Shown: positions 1 to 8,653 of the stretch, piece after piece
Position numbering within the stretch: position 1 is the stretch's first letter
How the letters are laid out: each line of letters starts with the position of its first letter
Origin: DAOQTX01 sp035340715
GTDB lineage: Bacteria; Bacteroidota; Bacteroidia; AKYH767-A; OLB10
Direction of reading: 5' to 3'
Length of the DNA: 64,000 nucleotides
Assembly (NCBI GenBank): GCA_035340715.1
Contig: DAOQTX010000005.1
Coordinates: forward strand, 9,571 to 73,570
Made by a program: the position numbers and the translations under genes
Notes under the pieces: generated by a model
What the model was told of the DNA's origin: nothing
Database searches by the model: none
Seen by the model: the letters and a program-made list of their open reading frames with translations, nothing else

Positions 1-3000
1 TAATGCACTACATCCATTTCATCAGATGTAGTTCCATCTCCAAAACTCCAAATGGCAGAAGCCATATTTTGAGATAGATTTTTAAAAGTAATTTTCGAAT
101 TAAATACAGGTGCTTCTTTCGGATCAATTCTAAAATCGGCCACAGGAGGAGGATAGTACACTACCGTTACATCAGAAGAGTCGCTTGATTTACAACCGAA
201 AGGACTGATTACCGTTAACGATACTGTATACGTTCCTGGTAAAGCATAAATATGAGATGGATGAATCAAATTGGATATTCCACCGTCTCCAAAGGTCCAT
301 GCATAGAAAGAGTTGGGTTCGGTTTGACTTTTATTGGTGAACTTTACTTTAAGTGTTTCGCAAATCAAACTGGTATCAGAAGCAAAATCTACTATTGGAT
401 ATGGATGCACAATTACAGGTATTGGTGAACTGATGGCAGTACAACCATTTAAATTAGTAACGATTACTGTATAGTTTGATTGACTTGATGTATTAATTGT
501 CTGAGTAGTCAATCCATTTGACCAGAGATACGCTAAACCATTGTTCGCACTTAAAGCAACCGAACCTCCATCACAAAAATCGGTTGGACCTCCTGCGCTT
601 ATTGCTGCAGTGGCATATAATACATTTATTAAAGTAGGTGTAGAAGTTTCAGAGCATCCGTTAGCATCAGTTACAACAACGGTGTATGTACCGGCTTGAG
701 AAACTGTTATGGATTGAGTAGTTAATCCATTTGACCAATGATAACCTACTCCTGCATTGGCCGTTAGTACCACATTATCTCCATCGCAAAATGTTGTGGG
801 TCCTGCTGGAGTTATGTTTGCAACAGGAATACTCACTTGAACAGAGACTGGGGCAGATGTTTCAACGCAACCATCGGCATTGGTTACAGAAACGGTAAAG
901 GTTCCATTGTTGTTTACGGAAATACTTTGTGTGGTTGAACCATTGCTCCATAAATAAGATGTTCCCAGATTGGCTTGTAATACAACGGCAAAGCCAGGAC
1001 ATATGGTTGTACTACTTAAAGGAGTAATTATTGCACTTGGATTAGAAACAGTTATTTGAACAGGAGACGCAATTGCGGTACAGCCATTCATATTAGTTAC
1101 CGTAACACTATAATTTCCTGAGTTGTTTACTTGAATGTTTTGAGTACTTGCACCGGTTGACCATAAATAGGCACTGCCTGCATTTGCACTTAGAGTGCTA
1201 ACATCACCCGGGCATAAAACTGAATTGCCGGTTAAAGTAATATTGGCAACAGCGGTATTTACAATTATGTTAACATTGCTAGATACAGCTGTACATCCGT
1301 CAGCATTAGTAACAGTAACTGTATAGGTGCCTGCATTGGTTACATTAATGCTTTGTAATGTGCTTCCGTTTGACCACGTATAACTGGTGCCGCTATTTGC
1401 ATTTAATTGAACACTTTGTCCATCACAAAAAGTAGTAGGCCCTAAAGGTGTAATACTGGCTATTGGATTACTTACTACGACTGATTGTGGTAATGAGGTA
1501 GCACTACAGTTATCAACGTTTGTAACGATAACAGTAAAGTTTCCTGCACTCGAAACATTTATGCTTTGGGTTGTAGCGCCATTCGACCATAGATATGTAA
1601 TTCCTGAATTGGCTTGAAGAGTAACATTGTCTCCGGGACAAATTGTAGTGCTGCTTAGTGGTGTAATACTTGCGGTTGGGTTACTTACTACTACTGGTAC
1701 TGCTACTGCTGAGGCCGTACAACCATCAGTGGTGGTAATGGTTACATTATAAACTCCGGCTGAGTTTACACTTATATTTTGGGTTGTTGCACCGTTGGTC
1801 CATAAATAGGAAGCAGAAGGATTTGCACTCAACACAACATTATCACCTGGACATAGAAGTGTATTACCGCTTATTGAAATGGAAGCTAAAGCAGAATTAA
1901 CACTCACAGATACGTTAGATGAAACTGCAGTACATCCGTTTATATCGGTAACTGTCACTACAAATGAACCGTTTGAATTTACATTTATATTTTGTGTAGT
2001 AGCACCGTTTGACCAATTGTATGCACTGCCTGCATTTGCACTTAAAGTAACAGATCCGCCATTGCAAAAACTTGTTGGACCACTTGGAGTAATAGTAGCA
2101 ACTGGAGTATTTACTGAAACAGCAATAGGAGCGGAGATGGCTTGACAGTTATCTGCATTGGTTACCGTTACGGTGAAATTACCACTATTGGATACGGTAA
2201 TACTCTGTTGAGTAGATCCGTTCGACCATAAATAGCTATTGCCAACATTGGCTTGTAAAGTAACCGTTGATCCGGGACATAATACGGTACTACCCAATGG
2301 TGTAATACTTGCTAATGGAGTGCTGGTAGTTATAGAAGTTGGACTTGAGGTTGCAACACATGAATTGAAATTTGTAACCGTAACGGTATAATTACCTGCT
2401 GCAGCTACAGAAATATTTTGAGTTGTAGCACCTGTTGACCATACCCAAGCAAGGCCAGCATTAGCTCCAAGTGTTACACTGTTTCCTGGGCAAATAGGAA
2501 CTGCTCCCGTAACAGATATATTTGCTAGAGCCGTTACAACATTGACAGCAACCGGACTTGATGTGGCGGTACATCCATTTGCATCGGTTACAGTTACTGT
2601 AAAAGTACCCGTATTGCTTACCGAAATATTTTGCGTTGTAGCGCCATTAGACCATTGGTAGTTTGCTCCAGCATTAGCACTCAGTGTTACTGAATTACCG
2701 ATGCACAAAGTTGTTGATCCACTCGGAGTAATCGTAGCAGTGGGTAAGCCAATACTCACATTTATTGGTGGAGAAGTTGCCGAACATCCTGCAGCTTGTG
2801 TAACGGTAACGGTATATGTTCCTGCAGAGCTGACATTAATGCTTTGCGTGGTTGCTCCGTTCGACCATAAATATATTGAGCCAATGTTTGCGGTTAATGT
2901 AACATTAGAGCCAGGACAAATAGTAGTAGGGCCCGATGGTGTTATTGAAGCAGTTGCGGTTCCGGCATTTACAGTTACCATATTGCTTATATCACTACAA

Positions 3001-4199
3001 CCAAGGGTGTCGGTAACGGTACAAGTTAACGAAGTAGAAGTACTGACGACAATACTCTGAGTTGTTGCTCCATTCGACCAAGAGTACGATGCAGCATTTG
3101 GTGGACTTGCACTCAATGTGACCGAGTCGCCTGGACATAATGTAACTAGCCCAGCTGGACTCACACTCGCAACTATATTACTTTGTAATACATTAAAGGA
3201 TTGAGAAAATAAGAAACAACCATTGTTAGGGTTTAACACAAATACAGAATAGCTTCCAGGATTCCATACCTGAATGCTTTGAGTCGTTTGACCAAAAGTC
3301 CATAAGTAATTAAAGGCTGCTCCAGAAGTTAGAGTTATCGTATCTCCTTGACACATTCCTGCGGTAAGAGTGGTTGGATTGAAGTATGAAGATCCGGATT
3401 GATAAACCGGTACGTAAGATGCGTTTAAAGAGTTGGCTTTCAAAAATACACCTGAATCGTATGCCCCATCACCAACATTTCCAACGGCCAATTTAATATG
3501 ATAGGTTTGACAAATTTGTACAGGAATAACAGCTTTCAATACTTGAGTCATTCCATCGAAACAAACCGTAGTTCCATTGGTATTATCTTTATAGTAAGCA
3601 CAATTTGTACAAGGGCCAGTAGGAACAACACCTACAGGAGAATTGCCATTGTTAACATTATTTATGGCAACAGGGGTAGCGGTTCCCGGAATTAAAGCAA
3701 CATTCATAGTGCCGGTAATTCCTGGACCAGAAACAAAAAATCCAAATACATCATTAAAGCCAGAGTTAACCCAATCGCTATATTCTTCTGAAGCAAAAAC
3801 ATATTCAAATGAAACGGTATCGGACTTGGCATAAAAATCAAATTCTATAATGGCTGCATCGTTTACGCCTGCTGTGGCAATGCCTGCTAAGTTTGGGTCA
3901 GGAGTTGGTGTCATGCCGGCATCGCTCATAAAATATCCGGCTCCATTGCTCACTTGACCAGCTCCACCTGTAGAAAAGATAATCCCATTATTAAAACCCA
4001 GATTTGAAGTTCCACTAAACGTTCCTAACGAATTGGGTTGACCACTATACGAAATATTAAATACTGTTACTCCCGATCCAACAAAAGTATTGATTACTTG
4101 CGCTGGAGTTAAGGCGGTGTTGACTGAAATTTGAGCATAACTTTTGCTATGCAAGAAAAGCAAAGTACACAACACGAAGAACGATATTACTTTCCTCAT
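1..4199 (-). CDS. Giant secreted repeat protein, choice-of-anchor L domain plus Ig/PKD-like repeats (3' end outside window)
   Basis: An open frame runs from ATG at 4199 to the left edge without a stop, giving 1399 codons of a longer protein. It begins with a signal peptide (MRKVISFFVLCTLLFLHS, cleaved near SYAQ). Residues about 25-270 look like the choice-of-anchor L domain, with the typical VSFEYVFASEEY and a GPG..GTMNVALIPGT segment. Then come fourteen tandem units of 71 residues with the pattern C-P/D-G...W-S-N-G-x-T-T-Q-x-I...G-x-Y-T-V-T-V-T-x-x-x-G-C; the two cysteines per unit could form a disulfide. After the array are two PKD-like domains with WTFGDGG and WSFGDGT. Proteins of this build in Bacteroidota usually end in a gliding-motility-type or T9SS sorting domain, which would lie beyond the window. 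Likely a cell-surface adhesin or secreted structural protein; the ligand is unknown. It has its own promoter at 4220-4250. Confidence 0.88.
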   Translation of the reverse strand, partial: MRKVISFFVLCTLLFLHSKSYAQISVNTALTPAQVINTFVGSGVTVFNISYSGQPNSLGTFSGTSNLGFNNGIIFSTGGAGQVSNGAGYFMSDAGMTPTPDPNLAGIATAGVNDAAIIEFDFYAKSDTVSFEYVFASEEYSDWVNSGFNDVFGFFVSGPGITGTMNVALIPGTATPVAINNVNNGNSPVGVVPTGPCTNCAYYKDNTNGTTVCFDGMTQVLKAVIPVQICQTYHIKLAVGNVGDGAYDSGVFLKANSLNASYVPVYQSGSSYFNPTTLTAGMCQGDTITLTSGAAFNYLWTFGQTTQSIQVWNPGSYSVFVLNPNNGCFLFSQSFNVLQSNIVASVSPAGLVTLCPGDSVTLSASPPNAASYSWSNGATTQSIVVSTSTSLTCTVTDTLGCSDISNMVTVNAGTATASITPSGPTTICPGSNVTLTANIGSIYLWSNGATTQSINVSSAGTYTVTVTQAAGCSATSPPINVSIGLPTATITPSGSTTLCIGNSVTLSANAGANYQWSNGATTQNISVSNTGTFTVTVTDANGCTATSSPVAVNVVTALANISVTGAVPICPGNSVTLGANAGLAWVWSTGATTQNISVAAAGNYTVTVTNFNSCVATSSPTSITTSTPLASITPLGSTVLCPGSTVTLQANVGNSYLWSNGSTQQSITVSNSGNFTVTVTNADNCQAISAPIAVSVNTPVATITPSGPTSFCNGGSVTLSANAGSAYNWSNGATTQNINVNSNGSFVVTVTDINGCTAVSSNVSVSVNSALASISISGNTLLCPGDNVVLSANPSASYLWTNGATTQNISVNSAGVYNVTITTTDGCTASAVAVPVVVSNPTASITPLSSTTICPGDNVTLQANSGITYLWSNGATTQSINVSSAGNFTVIVTNVDNCSATSLPQSVVVSNPIASITPLGPTTFCDGQSVQLNANSGTSYTWSNGSTLQSINVTNAGTYTVTVTNADGCTAVSSNVNIIVNTAVANITLTGNSVLCPGDVSTLSANAGSAYLWSTGASTQNIQVNNSGNYSVTVTNMNGCTAIASPVQITVSNPSAIITPLSSTTICPGFAVVLQANLGTSYLWSNGSTTQSISVNNNGTFTVSVTNADGCVETSAPVSVQVSIPVANITPAGPTTFCDGDNVVLTANAGVGYHWSNGLTTQSITVSQAGTYTVVVTDANGCSETSTPTLINVLYATAAISAGGPTDFCDGGSVALSANNGLAYLWSNGLTTQTINTSSQSNYTVIVTNLNGCTAISSPIPVIVHPYPIVDFASDTSLICETLKVKFTNKSQTEPNSFYAWTFGDGGISNLIHPSHIYALPGTYTVSLTVISPFGCKSSDSSDVTVVYYPPPVADFRIDPKEAPVFNSKITFKNLSQNMASAIWSFGDGTTSDEMDVVH
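400..3385 (-). repeat. Tandem array of fourteen 213-bp coding repeats with three-unit higher-order period
   Basis: The repeats encode the 71-residue Ig/PKD-like units of the adhesin. Corresponding positions recur every 213 bp with no drift through most of the array. The first two N-terminal units are more divergent. Units fall into three alternating classes (FCDG/FCNG, LLCPG and ICPG types), and the cysteine codons of successive first-class units lie at 2703, 2064, 1425 and 786, exactly 639 bp apart. This suggests expansion by duplication of three-unit blocks. Confidence 0.85.
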
Positions 4200-4219
4200 A
4201 ATTAACGGGTTATAGAAAA

Positions 4220-4250
4220 CAAATATAAGTAATTCATAGGGCTTAAACAA
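4220..4250 (-). promoter_or_regulatory. Promoter of the adhesin gene
   Basis: On the minus strand TTG (4250-4248), a 20-base spacer and TATATTTG (4227-4220) match the Bacteroidota promoter form TTG-N19-21-TAnnTTTG. Transcription would begin near 4214, about 15 bases before the ATG at 4199. It lies in the 72-base gap after tsaB, so the adhesin is probably transcribed independently. Confidence 0.6.
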
Positions 4251-4271
4251 TTAAAGACTCGATCGCAAAAA

Positions 4272-4964
4272 TCAAGCCTTTTTTTGAGCAAATTCTTTAA
4301 GATAAAGTGGTTCAAAGTAGACAAAGTCCTCAAATAAGAGGGTATTGTTTTTAATCGAATCAAGGACAATTTGAGCCATAAATAGACTAGATGAATGAAT
4401 TTGATCGATGTATACCAATCGTTCATCTTTAATTGTTGTTTTATATTTTGATGCACCATTACCAAAAAAAACCGCTTTTTCAGCTGATTTCAATCTATTA
4501 TTGAACGAATTTATGTCCATTATGGTTGCATCAATCGAATGAATTCTGTTTCCATTTTGGTCAAAAACACAAGTATATACTTCCATCCTTCTTGCATCGA
4601 GCATAGGGAAAAAGAGAACTTGATTTTGAAAGAGATTGGGGTGTTTTTGTTTTAACGCATAAAAGAGAATACGAAGAGAGTCGATAGCAATTAGTTTTAG
4701 ATTTCCGGAATAAGCCAAAGCTTTAGCTGCAGCAGTACCTATTCGAAGTCCGGTATAAGATCCAGGCCCTTTATTAATACAGACAAAATCATATTTTTTT
4801 ATATCCGTTTGACTTTCTTTAAAGCACTGATCGATAAAAGGAGTGAGTAACGAGGCATGATTACGATCTTCATGGCTTTCTCTAGAGCAAACAACTTTAT
4901 CGTTAACTACTAATGTTACCGAACATACATTAGTAGCGGAATCAATGCAAATGAAATTGGGCAA
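4272..4964 (-). CDS. tsaB: tRNA threonylcarbamoyladenosine biosynthesis protein TsaB
   Basis: A 230-residue protein of the ASKHA-fold YeaZ/TsaB family. TsaB is the scaffold partner of TsaD in making N6-threonylcarbamoyladenosine at position 37 of ANN-decoding tRNAs, in the cytoplasm. The N-terminal strand (ICIDSATNVCSVTLV), HEDRNHASLL and the hallmark GPGSYTGLRIG (about residues 66-76, followed by AAAKALA) are all present, and the length is normal for the family. It starts one base after the stop of the membrane fusion protein gene, so it is probably carried on the efflux transcript; this pairing is of convenience rather than function. tsaD, tsaC and tsaE are not in the window. Confidence 0.93.
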   Translation of the reverse strand: MPNFICIDSATNVCSVTLVVNDKVVCSRESHEDRNHASLLTPFIDQCFKESQTDIKKYDFVCINKGPGSYTGLRIGTAAAKALAYSGNLKLIAIDSLRILFYALKQKHPNLFQNQVLFFPMLDARRMEVYTCVFDQNGNRIHSIDATIMDINSFNNRLKSAEKAVFFGNGASKYKTTIKDERLVYIDQIHSSSLFMAQIVLDSIKNNTLLFEDFVYFEPLYLKEFAQKKA

Positions 4965-4965
4965 C

Positions 4966-6300
4966 TTATTTTTTCTTAAATAACTCTTCTTCTGAGATTA
5001 CTTTGACGTCCTTTCCTTCTTTTAATAGTTTAGAAATGGCACTATAAGGGGCTTTAATAATTTCATCTTCTTTATTAACCCCACTTTTAATTTCAATATA
5101 GGTGTCGTCTTGAATTCCTGTTTCCACAACTTTCATGCTTGCTTTGCCATCGTGTACTATAAAGACACAAGTTACATTATTGCTTTGTGTGCTTGAGGTT
5201 GTATTTTCAGATTCACTTTCTCCTGATGAAGAAAAAGACTTGGTGGTATCTCTAGTAGTTACCGCTTGAACAGGAATGGCAATCACATTGTTGGCTTTTC
5301 TGGTTTGGATGTCTACATTGGCCGTCATGCCGGGTCTAAATGGCGAATAGTTTGGATTGTCTTTAGGAACCAAATCTTCATAAGATGATTTCAATATTCG
5401 GATTTTTACTGTGAAGTTGGTAACCTGATCTGTAGATAATCCTAAGATATTTGCACTGTTGGCCACTTCAGTTACGACTCCTTTAAAATCTCTATCCGGA
5501 TATGCATCAATTTCAATGATGGAAGTATCCCCCTTTTGTACTCTCAAAATGTCATTTTCATTCACATCAACGCTTACTTCCATTTCACGCAAGTTGGCTA
5601 AACGCAAAATTTCTGTTCCTTCCATCATGTTGGTTCCAACCACTCGTTCTCCTTTCTCTTTACTCAACTTGGAAACGGTTCCACTAACAGCAGCGTAGAT
5701 ACTCGTTTTTAATAAGTTCTCATTTGCTTCTTTTACGGACGCTTGTGAACTACGCATTTGAAACTCCGCTGACTTAACACTCTGCGAAGCCGCATCTACC
5801 TCTGCTTTTGCAACTTCAAAATTGGTTTTAATATTTTCAAATTCAGAAGCAGAAACAACTTTGTCTTCAAACAACTTTTTATAGCGATTGAACTCTTTTT
5901 CTGCAACTACAAATCGCGACTCAGTTTGTGCCAATCGACTTTTACTGTTTTCCACATTTGCTTTTGATGAAAGAAGTTGTGCATTCATTCGATCCATGTT
6001 CGATTCATAGATATCGGGTTTTATCTTAACCAAAAGATCACCTTGTTTAACTACATCGCCTTCGCTAACCGCCAACTCCACTATTTCTCCCGACACATCT
6101 GCACTTATTCTTAATTCTGTTTCAGGTTGAATCTTACCACTCGCAGTTACTATTTCAATAATATCTCGACTGCCTGCTTTTTCAGTGGATACTTCCATAG
6201 CATCACTTGCGCCTAACCAACCCATAGACTTAGCAATGGTAAGCAATACAATGAGTATGGCTCCAGTCCAAACAGCAATTTTTACTTTTTTATTTTTCAT
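4966..6300 (-). CDS. HlyD/MacA-type periplasmic membrane fusion protein of an efflux system
   Basis: A 444-residue periplasmic adaptor linking an inner-membrane transporter to an outer-membrane TolC channel. An N-terminal membrane anchor (about 8-29) is followed by a lipoyl/biotinyl-like half (VSGEIVELAVSEGDVVKQGD, about 68-90), a long alpha-hairpin rich in A, E, K, S (about 100-200), a second lipoyl half (SGTVSKLSKEKGERVVG) and a beta-barrel domain. A serine-rich insertion lies at about 350-375, an unusual loop for the family. It follows the tolC-like gene by 15 bases and precedes tsaB by one. No ABC or RND permease is adjacent, so substrate and transporter class stay open; the overall form is closest to MacA-like partners of MacB ABC transporters. 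Confidence 0.9.
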   Translation of the reverse strand: MKNKKVKIAVWTGAILIVLLTIAKSMGWLGASDAMEVSTEKAGSRDIIEIVTASGKIQPETELRISADVSGEIVELAVSEGDVVKQGDLLVKIKPDIYESNMDRMNAQLLSSKANVENSKSRLAQTESRFVVAEKEFNRYKKLFEDKVVSASEFENIKTNFEVAKAEVDAASQSVKSAEFQMRSSQASVKEANENLLKTSIYAAVSGTVSKLSKEKGERVVGTNMMEGTEILRLANLREMEVSVDVNENDILRVQKGDTSIIEIDAYPDRDFKGVVTEVANSANILGLSTDQVTNFTVKIRILKSSYEDLVPKDNPNYSPFRPGMTANVDIQTRKANNVIAIPVQAVTTRDTTKSFSSSGESESENTTSSTQSNNVTCVFIVHDGKASMKVVETGIQDDTYIEIKSGVNKEDEIIKAPYSAISKLLKEGKDVKVISEEELFKKK

Positions 6301-6315
6301 AGAACAATAAAGGAT

Positions 6316-7671
6316 TTAATTAATGGTAAGCTTTTTTCCAGAATAAAATTCCAACACTTTTATTTTAAACACATAGTCGTATAAAGCTTGCGTGCGCTCC
6401 GATTTTGTGCGCGTGAAGTTATTTTGAGCATTGGTGTATTCCAAAGAATTTATTAGACCTGCATCGAATTTTTTATTGGCATAATCAAAAGCTTCTTTAG
6501 CTGATTTTTCTGCTTTGTTTAAAGCATCAAATTTATTTTTTGCTCCTAAAGCATCGGAATGTGCTTGTTGAATTTCTTTATATACAGTCTTTTTGGTAAG
6601 ATCTTCTTGTATCGATACGTTTTTATAACTCAACTTAGCTCGTGCTATATTATTTTTGACAGAAAAATTATTGAACAAAGGAATGCTCAAATTTACACCT
6701 GCTGCCTTATAGAAATTATCTTCAATTTGGGAGTCAAATGGTATTTCAGCAAAGGATAATGAAGTAGTATCAAAGGTTCGGGCCTGATCGGAATAATTGG
6801 TGCCAACTCCGCCTGAAACACTGATGCGAGGAAACATACCCGAACGGGCAATTGAAATTCCTTTTTGAGAAGCATTCGTTCTAAGTGTGGCAGCTTTTAT
6901 TTGAGGAAGCCCTTGCAATGCTGTTTGATAGATATAATCAACCCCACTTAATAAGATGCTATTATCGGGTTCTGACATAATAGGAGCTTCAATGCTAAAG
7001 TCAGTTACACTGTCTAGGTCGAGCAGCTGCTTTAAATTAAGCAATGATGTGCTCAATGCGTTTTCTGCACTTACATTTTGCAATTCGCTGTTTGAATATT
7101 GCGATTCAGCATCGAGCAAACTGCCTTGCGGTAATATTCCTGCATCAACCAAAGATTTACTTCTGTTTCGTTGCAACTCACTTAGGCGTAATGCATCTTT
7201 TGATATGTCTACTTGATCTTGTGCAAACAACACTTGTAAATAGGATGCGACAATGTTTAAAGAGACGTCATTCTTAATTTTTTCCAAATCAGATTTACTG
7301 GCTAAGTATTCGAAGCGCGATTGTTTTAAACTGTTTTGTAATAAAAAGCCATTAAACACAATTACGTTAGTAGTCAGATTTCCATTTAAACTTTGAACAT
7401 CATTTGTAGTAAACAAATTTGTAGTTGGGTCAACATTCCTTCCACGATTTATATTGTAGTTCATGTTGGCATTTAAGGTTGGCACAAAATTCAACATGTT
7501 TTGTTGATGATTGATTTTACTTAGTTCCTGATTGATATAGGTTTGACGAATGGTGAGATTATTTCTCAAAGCATGCTCAACACATTTTTCTAAAGTCCAT
7601 ACGCTTTGTGAATGAGATAAACCAAATGATCCCAATACGATGAATAATATCAAAAAGCAAAACCTGCCCAT
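6316..7671 (-). CDS. TolC family outer-membrane efflux protein
   Basis: A 451-residue protein with a signal peptide ending near SHSQS and the internally duplicated helical pattern of TolC/OEP proteins: WTLEKCVEHALRNNLTIRQ at the start of the mature protein, NYNINRGRNVDPTTN in the first beta segment, and a second repeat from about residue 245 with SARSG/RISVSGGVGTNYSD-like strands and A/K/N-rich helices. Trimeric outer-membrane channel for efflux with the adaptor encoded 15 bases downstream. First gene of a likely three-gene transcript from a promoter at 7694-7701. The length fits the family. Confidence 0.9.
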   Translation of the reverse strand: MGRFCFLILFIVLGSFGLSHSQSVWTLEKCVEHALRNNLTIRQTYINQELSKINHQQNMLNFVPTLNANMNYNINRGRNVDPTTNLFTTNDVQSLNGNLTTNVIVFNGFLLQNSLKQSRFEYLASKSDLEKIKNDVSLNIVASYLQVLFAQDQVDISKDALRLSELQRNRSKSLVDAGILPQGSLLDAESQYSNSELQNVSAENALSTSLLNLKQLLDLDSVTDFSIEAPIMSEPDNSILLSGVDYIYQTALQGLPQIKAATLRTNASQKGISIARSGMFPRISVSGGVGTNYSDQARTFDTTSLSFAEIPFDSQIEDNFYKAAGVNLSIPLFNNFSVKNNIARAKLSYKNVSIQEDLTKKTVYKEIQQAHSDALGAKNKFDALNKAEKSAKEAFDYANKKFDAGLINSLEYTNAQNNFTRTKSERTQALYDYVFKIKVLEFYSGKKLTIN

Positions 7672-7693
7672 ATTTTTTTCTGATTAAGACTGA

Positions 7694-7701
7694 CAAAGGT
7701 A
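7694..7701 (-). promoter_or_regulatory. -7 element of the TolC-MFP-tsaB operon
   Basis: Minus-strand TACCTTTG matches TAnnTTTG. The ATG at 7671 lies about 23 bases downstream. The same octamer heads several other genes in the window. Confidence 0.5.
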
Positions 7702-7802
7702 AAATAATTGATTTATCCTCTTAAAGGCCGTTCCCTAAAAAAGTTGAAAATATTTTATGGAATTATTCCATTCCATGCATCTAACTATAAAACAGCAAAA
7801 AG

Positions 7803-8651
7803 ATGGATGCAATTATTGACCATAATAATAAAGTAGGTTTAACAAAAATAGCCCACACCGTTGTTAAAAATTTGTTTAACGATGCAAGGCACTATCAGAT
7901 TGTTTTTCTGTTTTCTTTTTATTGCTATGGAGTTGCCTTTTTGAGTTGGTCTGAGCATTTACATTTTGCTTTCTTCGCGGTGGTTACCTGCTTGTTAACA
8001 CAATTGATTTTTTGTGTTTGGAATAATGGTTCCCTCTCTTCTTTGAAAAGTGCATTGATCAGTGGTTTTAGCATTGCACTTATGCTTAAAGCAGGTTCAA
8101 TTTGGCCAGTAATTTTAGCTTCGGTTTTGAGCATAGGTTCAAAATTCATAATTCAATACAAGGGGAAGCACATTTATAATCCAACCAATTTTGGAATTAT
8201 GGCCAGTATTCTTTTAACTGGTAATGCTTGGGTATCACCAGGTCAATGGGGGAGTCAGGCCTTTTTTATTTTTATAATAGGGATAAGTGGGTTGTTGGTT
8301 TTATTAAAAGCAAAGCGCTTGGATACAGGTCTTTTATTCTTGTTTATCTACTCATTCCTTCTGTATGTGCGATTAGTAATAGTACAGGGTTGGGAATTTG
8401 AAATATTTCTACACCAACTTTCCAGTGGAACATTATTGTTGTTTGCATTTTTTATGATTACAGATCCTGTAACAACACCTCGCTCATTTAAAGGCAGATT
8501 TATTTGGACAATGCTCATTGCCATAGCTGCATTCGCAGCAACGTCCTTCTATTATATAAACGGGGCTCCGCTTTGGAGCCTCTTTGTACTCACTCCTTTG
8601 AGTATTGTACTGAACAAAATTTATCCCGGACAAACTTTTAAATGGAAATAA
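7803..8651 (+). CDS. RnfD/NqrB-like integral membrane protein, short form
   Basis: A 282-residue hydrophobic protein with about eight to ten membrane segments. It has the NPTNFG motif (NPxxxG in RnfD/NqrB) at about residue 126 and MITDPVTTPRSFKGR near 220, equivalent to the conserved MATDPVTSP..GK motif of RnfD and NqrB, the membrane subunits of the Rnf and Na+-NQR redox pumps. Unlike those subunits it has no S/T-G-A-T flavinylation motif anywhere, and the loop that carries it appears to be missing. No other rnf or nqr gene is nearby; the stop overlaps the first possible ATG of the DUF2330 gene. The role is unknown: a quinone- or flavin-related membrane protein is an inference from homology. 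Confidence 0.75.
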   Translation: MDAIIDHNNKVGLTKIAHTVVKNLFNDARHYQIVFLFSFYCYGVAFLSWSEHLHFAFFAVVTCLLTQLIFCVWNNGSLSSLKSALISGFSIALMLKAGSIWPVILASVLSIGSKFIIQYKGKHIYNPTNFGIMASILLTGNAWVSPGQWGSQAFFIFIIGISGLLVLLKAKRLDTGLLFLFIYSFLLYVRLVIVQGWEFEIFLHQLSSGTLLLFAFFMITDPVTTPRSFKGRFIWTMLIAIAAFAATSFYYINGAPLWSLFVLTPLSIVLNKIYPGQTFKWK

Positions 8652-8653
8652 TT

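Noticed and set aside
1879..3060. Plus-strand frames opposite the adhesin repeats (88 and 119 residues)
   Set aside because: They fall in the repeat array and mirror its low-complexity composition; the minus frame has signal peptide, conserved motifs and an exact repeat period.
400..3385. Regular repeats suggestive of a CRISPR array
   Set aside because: The 213-bp units are diverged, continuous without spacers and code for a regular protein domain.
4202..4465. Minus-strand frame of 87 residues next to tsaB
   Set aside because: It overlaps the tsaB end in another frame and reads as low-complexity hydrophobic and basic residues without family features.
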